This document shows positions 25,328-34,341 of a DNA stretch of 64,000 bases, in pieces. The notes beneath the pieces were generated by a model. It was given only the letters and a program-made list of their open reading frames with translations. It made no database searches and was not told the origin of the DNA. Both the position numbers and the translations under genes were made by a program. Location: positions 3,807,966 to 3,871,965 of the forward strand of contig OZ251577.1 in the NCBI GenBank assembly GCA_965243805.1, given 5' to 3'. This stretch comes from CATQHQ01 sp965243805. GTDB taxonomy: Bacteria; Gemmatimonadota; Gemmatimonadetes; Longimicrobiales; Gaopeijiaceae. The first letter of the stretch is position 1. Every line of letters starts with the position of its first letter.

Positions 25328-26176
25328 TCAGCAGACGATGGGGAGGAGCGGTCGGGGATTGCTGGCCGTCCCCTCGGAGTAGGCGATGGTGTAGACCCGA
25401 ATCTGGGCGCATCCGCGGATCACCTCCACACGGTACACTTCGGTGGTCGGGAGCGTCGCCAGCTCCTGCACTCCGCCGAACGCCGGCGCGTCGTCGATGA
25501 ACACTTTGGGGCGCTGAGGCGTGACGCCCCGGGTGCGGATGCAGTCTCGCTGGCGCGTGAAGACCGAGCCCGAGGCTCCGTCGAAGCACGGCACGAACGA
25601 GAAGCCCGGGCGGCTGTCCAGGTAGTCCGCGACGTTCAGGTCCGGCGAGAACCTGAGGTCGGTCTCCGTATGGGTGTTCGACGAGAAGGGCACGCTGCGC
25701 AGCCGACTTTCCAGGCGGTCCACGTAGACTTCGATGCCTTCGAGCACCAGGGGCTTGGGGATCAGCGCGACCTCGACGAAGAGGCCGTCCTGAATGTCCA
25801 GCACCTGCGCCAGCTCTGCGTACCCGAGCCGCGACACCGCGACTTCGCTGGGTCCCGTGGGCACGTCGGAGATGCTGAAGCGTCCCGACTCGTCGGTCAC
25901 GCCCGCGATCGTCGACCCGTCCGGCTTGCGCGCGTCCGGCAAGACGATCAGCGCGCCTGACACGGGCTGCCCCAAGTACGTGTCCACCACCTGACCGGCG
26001 AAGACGACCTGCTCCTGGGCGCTCGCCTCCACTGCCGCGCTCGTTGCGACTACGCCAGCCGCCACGACAACCGCCGCGACAGCAGCCCCGACGCCGAGGA
26101 GGACCGTACGTAGACGGGCAAGGACCGTACGGGGGCAGGCAAGGACCGTCCGGAAGCAGGCAATCAAGCGGACCAT
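25328..26176 (-). CDS. Secreted carboxypeptidase-regulatory-like protein with TonB-plug-like C-terminus
   Basis: A 282-residue exported protein. The ATG at 26176 opens a signal-like stretch containing three copies of a CxRTVLA-type repeat before the hydrophobic core. Residues about 57-140 form a CarboxypepD_reg-like beta-sandwich (VFAGQVVDTYLGQPVSGALI). The rest resembles the plug domain of TonB receptors (LNVADYLDSRPGF, PKVFIDDAPAF, YRVEVIRGCAQIRVYT), but no beta-barrel follows. Such barrel-less proteins recur in Gemmatimonadota. The gene nearly abuts the peroxiredoxin gene, and a related protein is encoded on its other side. Confidence 0.75.
   Translation of the reverse strand: MVRLIACFRTVLACPRTVLARLRTVLLGVGAAVAAVVVAAGVVATSAAVEASAQEQVVFAGQVVDTYLGQPVSGALIVLPDARKPDGSTIAGVTDESGRFSISDVPTGPSEVAVSRLGYAELAQVLDIQDGLFVEVALIPKPLVLEGIEVYVDRLESRLRSVPFSSNTHTETDLRFSPDLNVADYLDSRPGFSFVPCFDGASGSVFTRQRDCIRTRGVTPQRPKVFIDDAPAFGGVQELATLPTTEVYRVEVIRGCAQIRVYTIAYSEGTASNPRPLLPIVC
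26100..26162. repeat. Three 21-bp tandem repeats in a signal-peptide region
   Basis: Units 26100-26120, 26121-26141 and 26142-26162 all begin AGGACCGT on the plus strand. On the coding minus strand they encode a repeated RTVLA motif ahead of the signal-peptide core. Confidence 0.85.
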
Positions 26177-26183
26177 CGCCGGC

Positions 26184-26690
26184 TCATTCCAGCTGTCGGA
26201 CCGCCTCCACTTCTCGGACCGCCTCCACGATCTCGTCGAAGGGAGGCAACACGCCGGGGTCGTCGCTTCGCCAACTCCAGTGTATCCGCCCCTCGTGGTC
26301 CACCACGAAGACCGAGCGCTTGGCCACGCCGCGCAGGCCGAAGAAGTCGTCCTGCAGGACTCCGTAGGCCCTGGCCGCCTCCTTGTTGAAGTCGGAGAGG
26401 ACGGGGAACGGGACGCCCATCTCCTCGGCCCACTTCTGGTTGACGAACGGCGAGTCGATGCTGATCCCGAACACCTTGGCACCCAGCTCGCCCCACGTGC
26501 TCCAGTTCTCGGAGACGTGACAGAGTTCCTCGGTGCAGGTGCTGGAGAACGCCAGGGGCACGAACATCAGCACCACTGGGGCGCCCCGCTGGTCGGAGAG
26601 GGCGACGGGCTCCTGGCCCAGCGCCGAGAGGAGGGCGAAGTCGGGCGCCAATGCGCCTCGGGCAAGGTCGGTCCGCGCAAGATCGGTCAT
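26184..26690 (-). CDS. Peroxiredoxin, AhpE-like
   Basis: A thiol peroxidase of 168 residues that reduces hydrogen peroxide and organic hydroperoxides in the cytoplasm. The peroxidatic cysteine is in PLAFSSTCTEELCHV, matching the PxxxTxxC pattern with the extra downstream cysteine typical of AhpE-type enzymes. FGISIDSPFVNQKWAEE and VVDHEGRIHWSW are family segments. The N-terminal TDLARTDLARG comes from a 15-bp duplication just after the ATG. It ends 7 bp before the regulatory/plug gene, so co-transcription is likely. Confidence 0.92.
   Translation of the reverse strand: MTDLARTDLARGALAPDFALLSALGQEPVALSDQRGAPVVLMFVPLAFSSTCTEELCHVSENWSTWGELGAKVFGISIDSPFVNQKWAEEMGVPFPVLSDFNKEAARAYGVLQDDFFGLRGVAKRSVFVVDHEGRIHWSWRSDDPGVLPPFDEIVEAVREVEAVRQLE
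26659..26688. repeat. 15-bp tandem duplication at the peroxiredoxin start
   Basis: Units 26659-26673 and 26674-26688 match at 13 of 15 positions and duplicate TDLAR immediately after the initiator methionine. Confidence 0.7.
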
Positions 26691-26749
26691 GGTAGTCAAC
26701 CTAACCGCAGGGGGAAGGCGCCGCCTACTTTCGTGCCGGACACGCCGCC

Positions 26750-27886
26750 CTACCTTCGGCGTCCGTGTCGGGTCCAGATGAGGACGGCCCCGCAATCGCT
26801 CCCGGTGGCGAAGCGCATGGGCGTTCTCGCTCCCCAGTACACTTCCGCCAGCTCGATCCACTCCGGCGCGATCTGGTCGATGTCCACCGAGCCCTCGATG
26901 TCCGCGTGCCACTCGACCCCGTCCACCCACACGGTCAGGGGGCACCCTCGGGCGTAGAGCACGGCTCGAGACGGGAAGCCGATCAATCTGCCCTCCCGGC
27001 GCACCTCCAGCCCTGGAACGTGCACGAGGGCGTCGGAGAGCCGGTGCGACGCCTGCCGCTCGATCGCCTCTCTGGTGAGCACCCGGTTTGCGATGCCGCG
27101 CTCCAGCCGGTCGTAGACGCCGTGCGCCTCCATCAGGGGCGAGCGCACCTCGACCAGGATCGGTTCCAGCTCGATCGCCTCCACGGCCATCCTCACCTCC
27201 ACCGCCGTGGTGCGCCCCGGGTGCAGCACGACGGGCTCGGTGCGGGTGGCGTATCCGATCATCTCCACCGTCACCTGGGTCAGCACCGGGGCGAGGTCGT
27301 CGAACGCGGCCGCACCACGGACGTTGGTGGGTCGAGCCGCGCCGGAGAGCAACGACACCGCCGCGCCTTCGATGGGCTGCTGCGTGTCCGCGTCGGCGAC
27401 TTGGACCACGAGACGAGCGGCGGCCGAGGGGTCGTCCGGGGCGGACCGCACCATGTCGAGGAAAAAGTCCCCTGGACGCAACACGCTGAAGTCGCCTCGC
27501 AACGTCTCGTAGCCGCTTCGGCGCACGACGAGCTCGTAGTCGCCCACGGCGGCCTCGAAGGATGCCTGCCCGTTCAGGTCGGTCACGTGGCGCGTTGCGA
27601 CCCCGGCCAGCGACACCACGGCACCGGCCAGCGACTCCCCCGTCTCGGCGTCCAGCACGTGGGCGGTGATCCGGACCGGCCCGGGGTTCTCCGCCGAGTC
27701 CTGGGCGCGGGCCGCAGGCGGGACGCCGACCGACGAGAACACGGCCGCAACGGCCGTCGCGAGCACAGCCGACCTGGCGACGGTGCGTCGAGCCGACCTG
27801 GCGACGGACCGCCCAGCCGACCGAGCGTCCGAGCGTCCGCCCGACCGGGCAACGGACCGCCCGCCGATCATCAGAGTTGCCAGCAT
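26750..27886 (-). CDS. Secreted double carboxypeptidase-regulatory protein with TonB-plug-like domain
   Basis: A 378-residue exported protein. The ATG at 27886 follows GGGAGG. The N-terminus is arginine/serine-rich from tandem duplication, then has a signal core (AVLATAVAAVFSSVGVPPAARA). Two regulatory-like sandwiches follow: residues about 78-155 (ITAHVLDAETGESLAGAVVSL) and about 165-245 (VQVADADTQQPIEGAAVSLL). A plug-like domain follows (LSDALVHVPGLEV, TVWVDGVEW, IELAEVYWGA). There is no barrel. With the similar gene at 25328-26176 it brackets the peroxiredoxin. The role is unknown; a scaffold or receptor-accessory role is possible. Confidence 0.72.
   Translation of the reverse strand: MLATLMIGGRSVARSGGRSDARSAGRSVARSARRTVARSAVLATAVAAVFSSVGVPPAARAQDSAENPGPVRITAHVLDAETGESLAGAVVSLAGVATRHVTDLNGQASFEAAVGDYELVVRRSGYETLRGDFSVLRPGDFFLDMVRSAPDDPSAAARLVVQVADADTQQPIEGAAVSLLSGAARPTNVRGAAAFDDLAPVLTQVTVEMIGYATRTEPVVLHPGRTTAVEVRMAVEAIELEPILVEVRSPLMEAHGVYDRLERGIANRVLTREAIERQASHRLSDALVHVPGLEVRREGRLIGFPSRAVLYARGCPLTVWVDGVEWHADIEGSVDIDQIAPEWIELAEVYWGARTPMRFATGSDCGAVLIWTRHGRRR
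27767..27814. repeat. 24-bp tandem duplication in a signal-peptide region
   Basis: Units 27767-27790 and 27791-27814 share their first 17 bases and are followed by a degenerate third unit. They encode the RSVARSAR-like run before the signal core. Confidence 0.75.
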
Positions 27887-27966
27887 CCCGGACCTCCCGC
27901 CGAATCGCACTCCATAGTAAGCGTTCGGTACCCGGCGGCGCCACCGGTCTTCCGCGAGGGGAGATC

Positions 27967-28012
27967 GCCCTGGCACCGCACTACGGTTGGCCCTGGCGCC
28001 GCACTCGTGCTC
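27967..28012. repeat. 23-bp imperfect tandem duplication upstream of the DUF1592 gene
   Basis: Units 27967-27989 and 27990-28012 both begin GCCCTGGC and share CCGCACT. They lie in the divergent intergenic region, just before TATACT at 28017-28022, a possible -10 box for the downstream gene. Confidence 0.55.
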
Positions 28013-28058
28013 ATTGTATACTGTAAGAAGTCAATCGCTTGTCCGGGAGGACGCGGGT

Positions 28059-30647
28059 ATGAGCAAGTATGCCTTGGTGCTGGCGGCGGCAGGCATCGTG
28101 GGACTCGGCTTCGGCTCCGGCGCCGACGGTCCCGTGCCCCGTGCCGACGACCCCGTCGCACACGCGGGGCCGGCCCACCAGGTCCTTGCGAGTCCGGCCC
28201 CCTACGTCGTCGGCAAACCCGCTGCCACGGAGCCCGTCACCAAGAACGCGGTGGCTAACGTCGCCAGGGATGCGGTAGCCAACGTCGCCAGGGACGCGGT
28301 GGCCAACGAGGTGGTGGAGGAGTACTGCATCCGTTGCCACAGCGAGCGGCGCCAAGTGGGCGGCTTGGTGCTGGAGGGCTTCGACGTCGCCGAAGCCGAG
28401 GGACGGCGCCCCACCGTCGAGAAGATGATTCGGAAGCTCCGGGCGGGGATGATGCCGCCCCGAGGGATACGCCGCCCGGAGGCCGACGTGCTGGCCGCCA
28501 TGGCTACCGAGCTGGAAGACGAGATGGACCGGATCGCCGCGCTCAACCCCGATCCGGGCAGGCGCACCTTCCAGCGCCTCAACCGAGCCGAGTACGCGGC
28601 GGCGGTGCGCGACCTTCTGGGAATCGATGTGGACGTGGGGGCGTACCTCCCGCTGGACACCAAGAGCGCCAACTTCGACAACATCGCGGACGTTCAGATG
28701 CCTTCCGCAACCGTGGTGGAGGGCTACCTGCGGGCGGCGGGCCGGATCAGCCGGATGGCATTGGGCGACCCGGAGGCGGAGGTGGGCTCGACGATCTACC
28801 GCATCCCCCGGGTCGCGTCCCAGAAGGAGCGCGTCGAAGGGGCACCGGTCGGCACACGAGGCGGCTTGTCGGTGGTGCACAACTTCCCCGCCGACGGCAA
28901 GTACGTCTTCCACGTCATGCCCTACGCCGCCGTGGAAGGCGAGGTCTTCGGCCGCACCTTCGGCTTCGAGCAGCTGGAGGTCTCCATCGACGGCGCACGA
29001 GCGGCGCTGCTGGACGTGGACCGGTGGATGTCCGAGTCGGAGCCCACGGGACTGAACATCCGCACCGACTCCATTTACGTGACCGCCGGCCCCAAGCGCG
29101 TGTCGGTGGCGTTCCTCCGCCAGTTCGAGGGCGTCGTGGACGACCTGATCCGACCGATCGACCACACGTTGGCCGACGGTCAGATCGGGATCGGGCTAGG
29201 CGTCACCACCCAGCAGCACCTCCAGCGCGTCACCATCCTCGGGCCGTTCCACGTCACCGGGGTGTCGGAAACGCCGGCGCGCCGTTCGATCTTCACCTGC
29301 CGCCCGACCGCCCCGGCGGAGGAGGAGCCCTGCGCCCGCGAGATTCTGGAGCGTTTGGCTGGCAAGGCGTACCGCCGTCCGGCCGCCGAGAGCGACGTGG
29401 AGGGACTCCTCGCCTTCTACCGCCGGGGAGCCGCCGACGGGGGCTTCGAGGCTGGCGTGCGCACCGCGCTCCAGGCCGTGCTGGCCAGTCCGCACTTCGT
29501 CTTCAGGCTGGAACGACGGCCCGAGGGCGCCCAAGGGAACTACCGGATCGCGGATGTGGACTTGGCCTCGCGCCTCTCCTTCTTCCTGTGGGGCGCGCCG
29601 CCCGACGAGGCACTGATGGAAGCAGCGCGGAAGGGCGGGCTCGGGGAGGCCGCGGAGCTGGAGCACCAAGCCCGTCGGATGCTGGCCGACCCCAAGTCCA
29701 AGGCGTTGGCCACCCGCTTCGCCGCCCAGTGGCTGCGGCTCCAGGACCTGGAGAAGATTCACCCCGACGCCCTCACCTACCCCTACTTCGACGAGACGCT
29801 GGCCGACGCCATGCACCGGGAGACGGAGACGTTCTTCCACCACTTGGTCGAGGCCGATCGGCCCGTCACCGAACTTCTCACGGCGGACTACACGTTCGTC
29901 AACGAACGGCTGGCGAGGCACTACGGAATCACGGGCGTCACTGGTCCAGAGTTCCGAAAGGCTCCCTACCCCACCAACGAGCGCCGGGGGCTGCTGGGGC
30001 ACGGCAGCATCCTGACGCTCACCTCCCATCCGGACCGCACATCGCCGGTGCTGCGGGGGAAGTGGGTGCTGGAGGTCTTCCTGGGCGCGCCTCCGCCTCC
30101 GCCCCCGCCGGACATCCCCGCGTTCGAGGAGACGGCCGCCGCGGAAGAGGGGCGCTTCCTGACCGTTCGCGAGCGCATGGAGATGCACCGCGCCAACCCG
30201 GCGTGCAACTCCTGCCACTCGGCGATCGACCCCCTGGGACTGGCGATGGAGAACTTCGATGTGACCGGTGCTTGGCGTATCCGCGACGAGGGCAACCCGG
30301 TGGACCCGGTGGGCGTCATGTACGACGGCATCGAGTTGGCCGGCCCCGACGACCTGCGCGACGCGCTTCTCCGCTACCGGGAGGTCTTCTACCGCACCTT
30401 CGCCGAGAACCTGATGGCGTACGCCCTGGGCCGGCGTGTAGAGTACTTCGACATGCCCACGATCCGGCAGATCACGGCGAGCGCGGCGACCAACGACTAC
30501 CGGATGTCGTCGTTCGTGCTGGGCGTGGTGGGCAGCCCGCCGTTCCGAATGGCCCGAGCCGCGACCGCGGTCGAGGAGCAAGCCGAGAGCGACGCCGAGC
30601 CGGTCCACGAGCGCCAGTCCCCCGATCCTCGGCTTCAACCCCAATAA
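28059..30647 (+). CDS. DUF1592-family (planctomycete-type) cytochrome c protein
   Basis: A large exported protein of 862 residues with the DUF1587-DUF1595-DUF1592-DUF1588-DUF1585 arrangement common in Planctomycetes and Gemmatimonadota. A heme-binding CIRCH lies near residue 89 and a second CxxCH in NPACNSCHSAIDPLGLAMENF near the C-terminus. The ATG at 28059 follows GGGAGG and opens a signal peptide. Function is unproven; family members are thought to take part in extracytoplasmic electron transfer or polymer breakdown with DUF1552 partners. The DUF1552 gene follows 47 bp later. The stretch before the first heme motif contains a 24-bp repeat. Confidence 0.92.
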   Translation: MSKYALVLAAAGIVGLGFGSGADGPVPRADDPVAHAGPAHQVLASPAPYVVGKPAATEPVTKNAVANVARDAVANVARDAVANEVVEEYCIRCHSERRQVGGLVLEGFDVAEAEGRRPTVEKMIRKLRAGMMPPRGIRRPEADVLAAMATELEDEMDRIAALNPDPGRRTFQRLNRAEYAAAVRDLLGIDVDVGAYLPLDTKSANFDNIADVQMPSATVVEGYLRAAGRISRMALGDPEAEVGSTIYRIPRVASQKERVEGAPVGTRGGLSVVHNFPADGKYVFHVMPYAAVEGEVFGRTFGFEQLEVSIDGARAALLDVDRWMSESEPTGLNIRTDSIYVTAGPKRVSVAFLRQFEGVVDDLIRPIDHTLADGQIGIGLGVTTQQHLQRVTILGPFHVTGVSETPARRSIFTCRPTAPAEEEPCAREILERLAGKAYRRPAAESDVEGLLAFYRRGAADGGFEAGVRTALQAVLASPHFVFRLERRPEGAQGNYRIADVDLASRLSFFLWGAPPDEALMEAARKGGLGEAAELEHQARRMLADPKSKALATRFAAQWLRLQDLEKIHPDALTYPYFDETLADAMHRETETFFHHLVEADRPVTELLTADYTFVNERLARHYGITGVTGPEFRKAPYPTNERRGLLGHGSILTLTSHPDRTSPVLRGKWVLEVFLGAPPPPPPPDIPAFEETAAAEEGRFLTVRERMEMHRANPACNSCHSAIDPLGLAMENFDVTGAWRIRDEGNPVDPVGVMYDGIELAGPDDLRDALLRYREVFYRTFAENLMAYALGRRVEYFDMPTIRQITASAATNDYRMSSFVLGVVGSPPFRMARAATAVEEQAESDAEPVHERQSPDPRLQPQ
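28248..28310. repeat. 24-bp tandem repeat, two and a half units
   Basis: Units 28248-28271 and 28272-28295 are nearly identical, with a partial third at 28296-28310. They encode AVANVARD twice, just before the CIRCH heme motif. Confidence 0.85.
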
Positions 30648-30694
30648 GGCACCAACCCCAGCCAACCCGCCAACCCCCGCGAGGTCCGTCAAGA

Positions 30695-32083
30695 ATGGAA
30701 ATCCTCACTGGCAAGCACGTCTCCCGCCGCACCATGCTCAAGGGCGCCGGCGCAGCCGTCGGTCTCCCTCTCCTCGACGCCATGATCCCGGCGGGCCGCC
30801 GGTGGGCAACCACCGAGGCCGGAAGGGCTGCGGGCAGCACGCGACTCGTGTGCATCGAGCAGGTCCACGGCGCCGCCGGCTGCAACGACTGGGGCGCGTC
30901 GCAGCACCTGTGGGCGCCCGCCGCGACAGGTCGCGACTTCGACCTGTCGCCGAGCAGCCTCAAGCCGCTGGAGCCGTTCCGGGACTACCTGACGATCATC
31001 AGCGACACCGACGCCCGGATGGCCGACGCCTACGCGCCCAGCGAGATCGGCGGCGACCACTTCCGCACGAGCGCGGTCTTCCTGACGCAGGCGCACCCGA
31101 AGCAGACCGAAGGATCGGACGTGCACGTGGGCACTTCGCTGGACCAGATGTACGTGCAGCGGTTCGGCCAGGAGACGCCGATCCCCTCCCTGCAGCTCTC
31201 CATCGAGAACGTGGACCAGGCCGGCGGTTGCGCCTACGGCTACGCGTGCGTGTACACCGACACCATCAGCTGGGCGTCGCCGTCCCAGCCGTTGCCGATG
31301 ATCCGCGACCCGCGCGCCGTCTTCGAGCAGCTCTTCGGGGCCGGCGGGACCGCAGAGCAGCGGGCGCATCGCCTGGACACGGACCGGAGCATTCTGGACT
31401 GGGTGATGGGCGAGATGTCGTCGCTTCGGCGGCAGCTGGCACCCTCCGACGCCCACCGCCTGGACCAGTACGCCAACAACATCCGGGAGTTGGAGCAGCG
31501 CATCGAGCGGATCGAGGCCCAGAACGTGAGCGGCGAGGAGCGACAGATCCCCGAGGCGCCCGTGGGCGTTCCCGACTCCTTCGAGGAGCACGTCAAGCTG
31601 ATGTTCGACCTGCAAGTGCTGGCGTTCCAGTCGGACACCACGCGGGTCTTCTCGCTGAAGCTGGGTCGCGACGCGTCGCCGCGGGTCTACCCCGAGTCCG
31701 GCGTGGACACGCCCTTCCACGCGGCGTCGCACCACGGCGGCCGGGAGGAGCGGGTCAAGGAGTTCGCCAAGATCAACGAGTACCACGTGTCGATGGTCCC
31801 CTACTTCCTCGACAAGCTCCAGCGCTCCACGGAGGGCGACGGGAACCTGCTGGACAAGACGATGATCGTGTACGGCTCCGCGATGGCCGACAGCAACCTC
31901 CACAACCACGCCCGCTGCCCCCTCTTCCTGGTGGGCGGCGCCAACGGCGCGTTGGAGGGAGGCCGCCACATCCGGGCCACGCCGGGCACGCCGATGGCCA
32001 ACGTCATGCTCTCCATGCTGCACAAGCTGGGGGCGACCGACATCGAGAAGTTCGGGAACAGCACGGGGCACTTCGCGTTCTAG
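30695..32083 (+). CDS. DUF1552 protein with Tat signal
   Basis: A 462-residue member of the DUF1552 family, which is related to DUF1501/alkaline-phosphatase-like proteins and nearly always pairs with DUF1592 proteins. The Tat motif SRRTMLKGAGAAVGLP is near residue 10. Conserved family segments include AFQSDTTRVFSLKLG, YHVSMVPYFLDKLQ, MIVYGSAMADSNLHNH and LGATDIEKFGNSTG. It is probably exported folded, with a metal cofactor. The partner upstream supplies cytochrome c motifs. Confidence 0.93.
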   Translation: MEILTGKHVSRRTMLKGAGAAVGLPLLDAMIPAGRRWATTEAGRAAGSTRLVCIEQVHGAAGCNDWGASQHLWAPAATGRDFDLSPSSLKPLEPFRDYLTIISDTDARMADAYAPSEIGGDHFRTSAVFLTQAHPKQTEGSDVHVGTSLDQMYVQRFGQETPIPSLQLSIENVDQAGGCAYGYACVYTDTISWASPSQPLPMIRDPRAVFEQLFGAGGTAEQRAHRLDTDRSILDWVMGEMSSLRRQLAPSDAHRLDQYANNIRELEQRIERIEAQNVSGEERQIPEAPVGVPDSFEEHVKLMFDLQVLAFQSDTTRVFSLKLGRDASPRVYPESGVDTPFHAASHHGGREERVKEFAKINEYHVSMVPYFLDKLQRSTEGDGNLLDKTMIVYGSAMADSNLHNHARCPLFLVGGANGALEGGRHIRATPGTPMANVMLSMLHKLGATDIEKFGNSTGHFAF

Positions 32084-32115
32084 AAGGGACCAGGGGGACT
32101 AGGAGGCACGCGCCC

Positions 32116-32349
32116 ATGACGAAGACCACGGAGCTGCTCTTCGGTACGGCGTGCGGCGGCTTCGTGGGTCAGCTGCTGGGGGGACCGGCGACTGCCGTCC
32201 TCGTCGGCGCCCCGATGGCGGCACTCGGGTCGATGAGCATGATCACTTGGGTACACGCCGTCGCTCCGCTTGTCGGCTTGGTCGGCGGGTTCCTGCTTGT
32301 GCGGGGCGCGCAACAGCGGCAGGCGGCGGCAGGCGTTCAACGACATTAG
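32116..32349 (+). CDS. Small membrane protein, 77 residues
   Basis: This short gene lies 32 bp after the DUF1552 gene. It encodes two likely hydrophobic helices (about residues 9-37 and 42-63, the second ending VGLVGGFLLVRG) and a basic C-terminus. I do not recognise a family. Its position in the DUF1592-DUF1552 cluster and its helix pattern support a real gene, but it could be spurious. Confidence 0.5.
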   Translation: MTKTTELLFGTACGGFVGQLLGGPATAVLVGAPMAALGSMSMITWVHAVAPLVGLVGGFLLVRGAQQRQAAAGVQRH

Positions 32350-32395
32350 GGGACTAGTGCCAGGCGACCGGGACCAGGAGACCAGGAGACCGAGG

Positions 32396-34339
32396 ATGAA
32401 GAGCGTTCAGAGAGGTGGGGCACAGAGGATGTTGCGGCTTCTCGCCGGGGCGGTCGCGTTGGGCGCCGCAGTGGTCGCGTTGGGCACTGGGGCGATCGCG
32501 TTGGACGCCGGGGCGGTCGTGCCGTCGGCGCCGGCCGATTCGCCCGTTGCCGACGCGGCGGAGCGGGGCGACCTGGAGGCGGTGCGCGAGCTGTTGCGGC
32601 AGGGCGCGGACCCCAACGCGGCCCAGAACGACGGCATGACCGCGCTTCACTGGGCGGCGGCGGACAACGAAGCCGAGATCGCGCGAACCCTGCTCTACGC
32701 CGGCGCCACCGTGCGGGCGACGACTCGGCTGGGCGGGTACACCCCGCTGCACTTGGCCGGGCGGGCGGGCCACGCCGAGGTGGCGGCGATCCTCTTGGAG
32801 GCTGGCGCCGACCCCGACGCGGTGACCGCCACCGGAGTCACGGCCATGCACTTTGCCGCCGATGCCGACGCGGCCCAGGTGGTGGAGGCACTGGCGGCGC
32901 GAGGGGCCGACGTGAATGCCCGGGACGGGTTCTCGGAGCGCACGCCTCTCATGTTCGCGGCGGCGCGGGGGGCGGACGCGGCCATGGCGGCGCTGCTGGA
33001 CGCCGGCGCCGACCCGTCGCTGGTCACCCGCGTGAAGGACTACGAAGCGCTGGACCAGAGCTTCCGCGCCGAGCAACGCCAGCGCGCCCGTGTGCGGGCG
33101 GCCGCCGAGGAGCCCGAAGAAGAGGAAGAGCCAGCCCAGCAGCCCGAAGCCCCCGGCGCTCCCGGTGCGCAACAGCCGCCTCCCGGTGCCCAGCCTCCAA
33201 GCAACCCGGCCAACGCTCGACAGGCGTCTGCCGAGCCCGCGGCATCTGCGGAACCAGCGGAGCCCAGCGAGAAGCCGGCCCCCGAGCCGCCTGCCGAGCC
33301 CCCGGTCAAGGCACTCACATCGGCCCAGCAGATCGGCAAGCAGGGCGGGTTCGCAGCACTGCACTACGCGGCCCGGGAAGGCCACCGCTCCACCGCCGCG
33401 CTGTTGGCCGACCACGGCACCGACATCGAGCAACCCACGGCGGGCGACCAGACCTCGCCGATGCTGGTAGCGGTCGTGAACGGCAACTACGACTTGGCGC
33501 GGGACCTGCTGGAGCGGGGTGCGGACCCCAACCAGGTCAGCGACGACGGCGCCGCGCCCCTCTTTGCCACGCTGAACATCGAATGGTCGCTGCGCACTTG
33601 GTATCCGCAACCCCAGGCGTTCCGCCAGCAGGAGACCGGATACTTGGAGTTCATGCGGCTTCTGCTCGACGCCGGGGCCGATCCCAACCAACGCACCAGC
33701 ACACACATCTGGTACGCCGCCTACAACGCGGGGCGCATGGGCGTGGACTTCACGGGCGCGACCCCCTTCTGGCGGGCCGCCTACGCGGTGGATGTGGACG
33801 CCATGCGGCTGCTAGTAGAGCACGGCGCCGACCCCAACATCTGGACGCAACGCCTGCCCGACCGACGCCGCTACCGGGATCCCAACTTCCCCGATACGAG
33901 GCCCGACGAAGTGCCCGCCGATCCGTCCGGGCTGCCGCCGGTCCCCGTGGGCGGACCTGCCGTGCATCCGCTGCACGCGGCCTCCGGGGTGGGGTTCGGC
34001 ACCTCCCGAGTGGCTCAGCAGCACCGCGCTGTGCCGGACGGATGGCTTCCTGCCGTCCGCTACCTGATCGAAGAGCTAGGCGTGGACCCGAACCTGCGCG
34101 ACAAGGACGGCTACAACGCGATCCACCACGCCGCCGCCCGAGGCGACAACGAGACGATTCTGTACTTGGTCTCCCAAGGGACGGACATTCACGCGATCAG
34201 CCGCCGGGGCCAGACGACGGCCGACCTGGCCAACAGCCCCGAACAGCGCGCCCAGCCCCAGCCGGCCACGGTGGCGCTGCTGGAGAAGCTGGGGTCCCGC
34301 AACAACCACCAGTGCAGGTCGTGCGGGGGGAGCCGGTAG
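32396..34339 (+). CDS. Exported ankyrin-repeat protein with central proline-rich linker
   Basis: A 647-residue protein with a repetitive alanine/valine-rich signal region, four ankyrin repeats at about residues 50-200 (GMTALHWAAADNEAEIARTL, YTPLHLAGRAGHAEVAAILL), a charged then proline/alanine-rich linker at about 220-325, and a second ankyrin block at about 335-640 (GFAALHYAAREGHRSTAALL, GYNAIHHAAARGDNETILYL). The ATG at 32396 follows AGGAGACCGAGG. The protein ends CRSCGGSR. It probably mediates protein contacts in the periplasm. Its position after DUF1592-DUF1552 suggests it belongs to that system. Confidence 0.88.
   Translation: MKSVQRGGAQRMLRLLAGAVALGAAVVALGTGAIALDAGAVVPSAPADSPVADAAERGDLEAVRELLRQGADPNAAQNDGMTALHWAAADNEAEIARTLLYAGATVRATTRLGGYTPLHLAGRAGHAEVAAILLEAGADPDAVTATGVTAMHFAADADAAQVVEALAARGADVNARDGFSERTPLMFAAARGADAAMAALLDAGADPSLVTRVKDYEALDQSFRAEQRQRARVRAAAEEPEEEEEPAQQPEAPGAPGAQQPPPGAQPPSNPANARQASAEPAASAEPAEPSEKPAPEPPAEPPVKALTSAQQIGKQGGFAALHYAAREGHRSTAALLADHGTDIEQPTAGDQTSPMLVAVVNGNYDLARDLLERGADPNQVSDDGAAPLFATLNIEWSLRTWYPQPQAFRQQETGYLEFMRLLLDAGADPNQRTSTHIWYAAYNAGRMGVDFTGATPFWRAAYAVDVDAMRLLVEHGADPNIWTQRLPDRRRYRDPNFPDTRPDEVPADPSGLPPVPVGGPAVHPLHAASGVGFGTSRVAQQHRAVPDGWLPAVRYLIEELGVDPNLRDKDGYNAIHHAAARGDNETILYLVSQGTDIHAISRRGQTTADLANSPEQRAQPQPATVALLEKLGSRNNHQCRSCGGSR
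32447..32524. repeat. 21-bp tandem repeat, three units plus a partial, in a signal region
   Basis: Units 32447-32467, 32468-32488 and 32489-32509, plus a partial unit from 32510, encode GAVALGA-like heptads that form the hydrophobic signal core of the ankyrin protein. Confidence 0.8.
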
Positions 34340-34341
34340 CG

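Noticed and set aside
28334..30694. Upstream extension of the DUF1552 frame to 1249 codons
   Set aside because: The extension is a shadow of the DUF1592 gene. The true start at 30695 opens a Tat signal.
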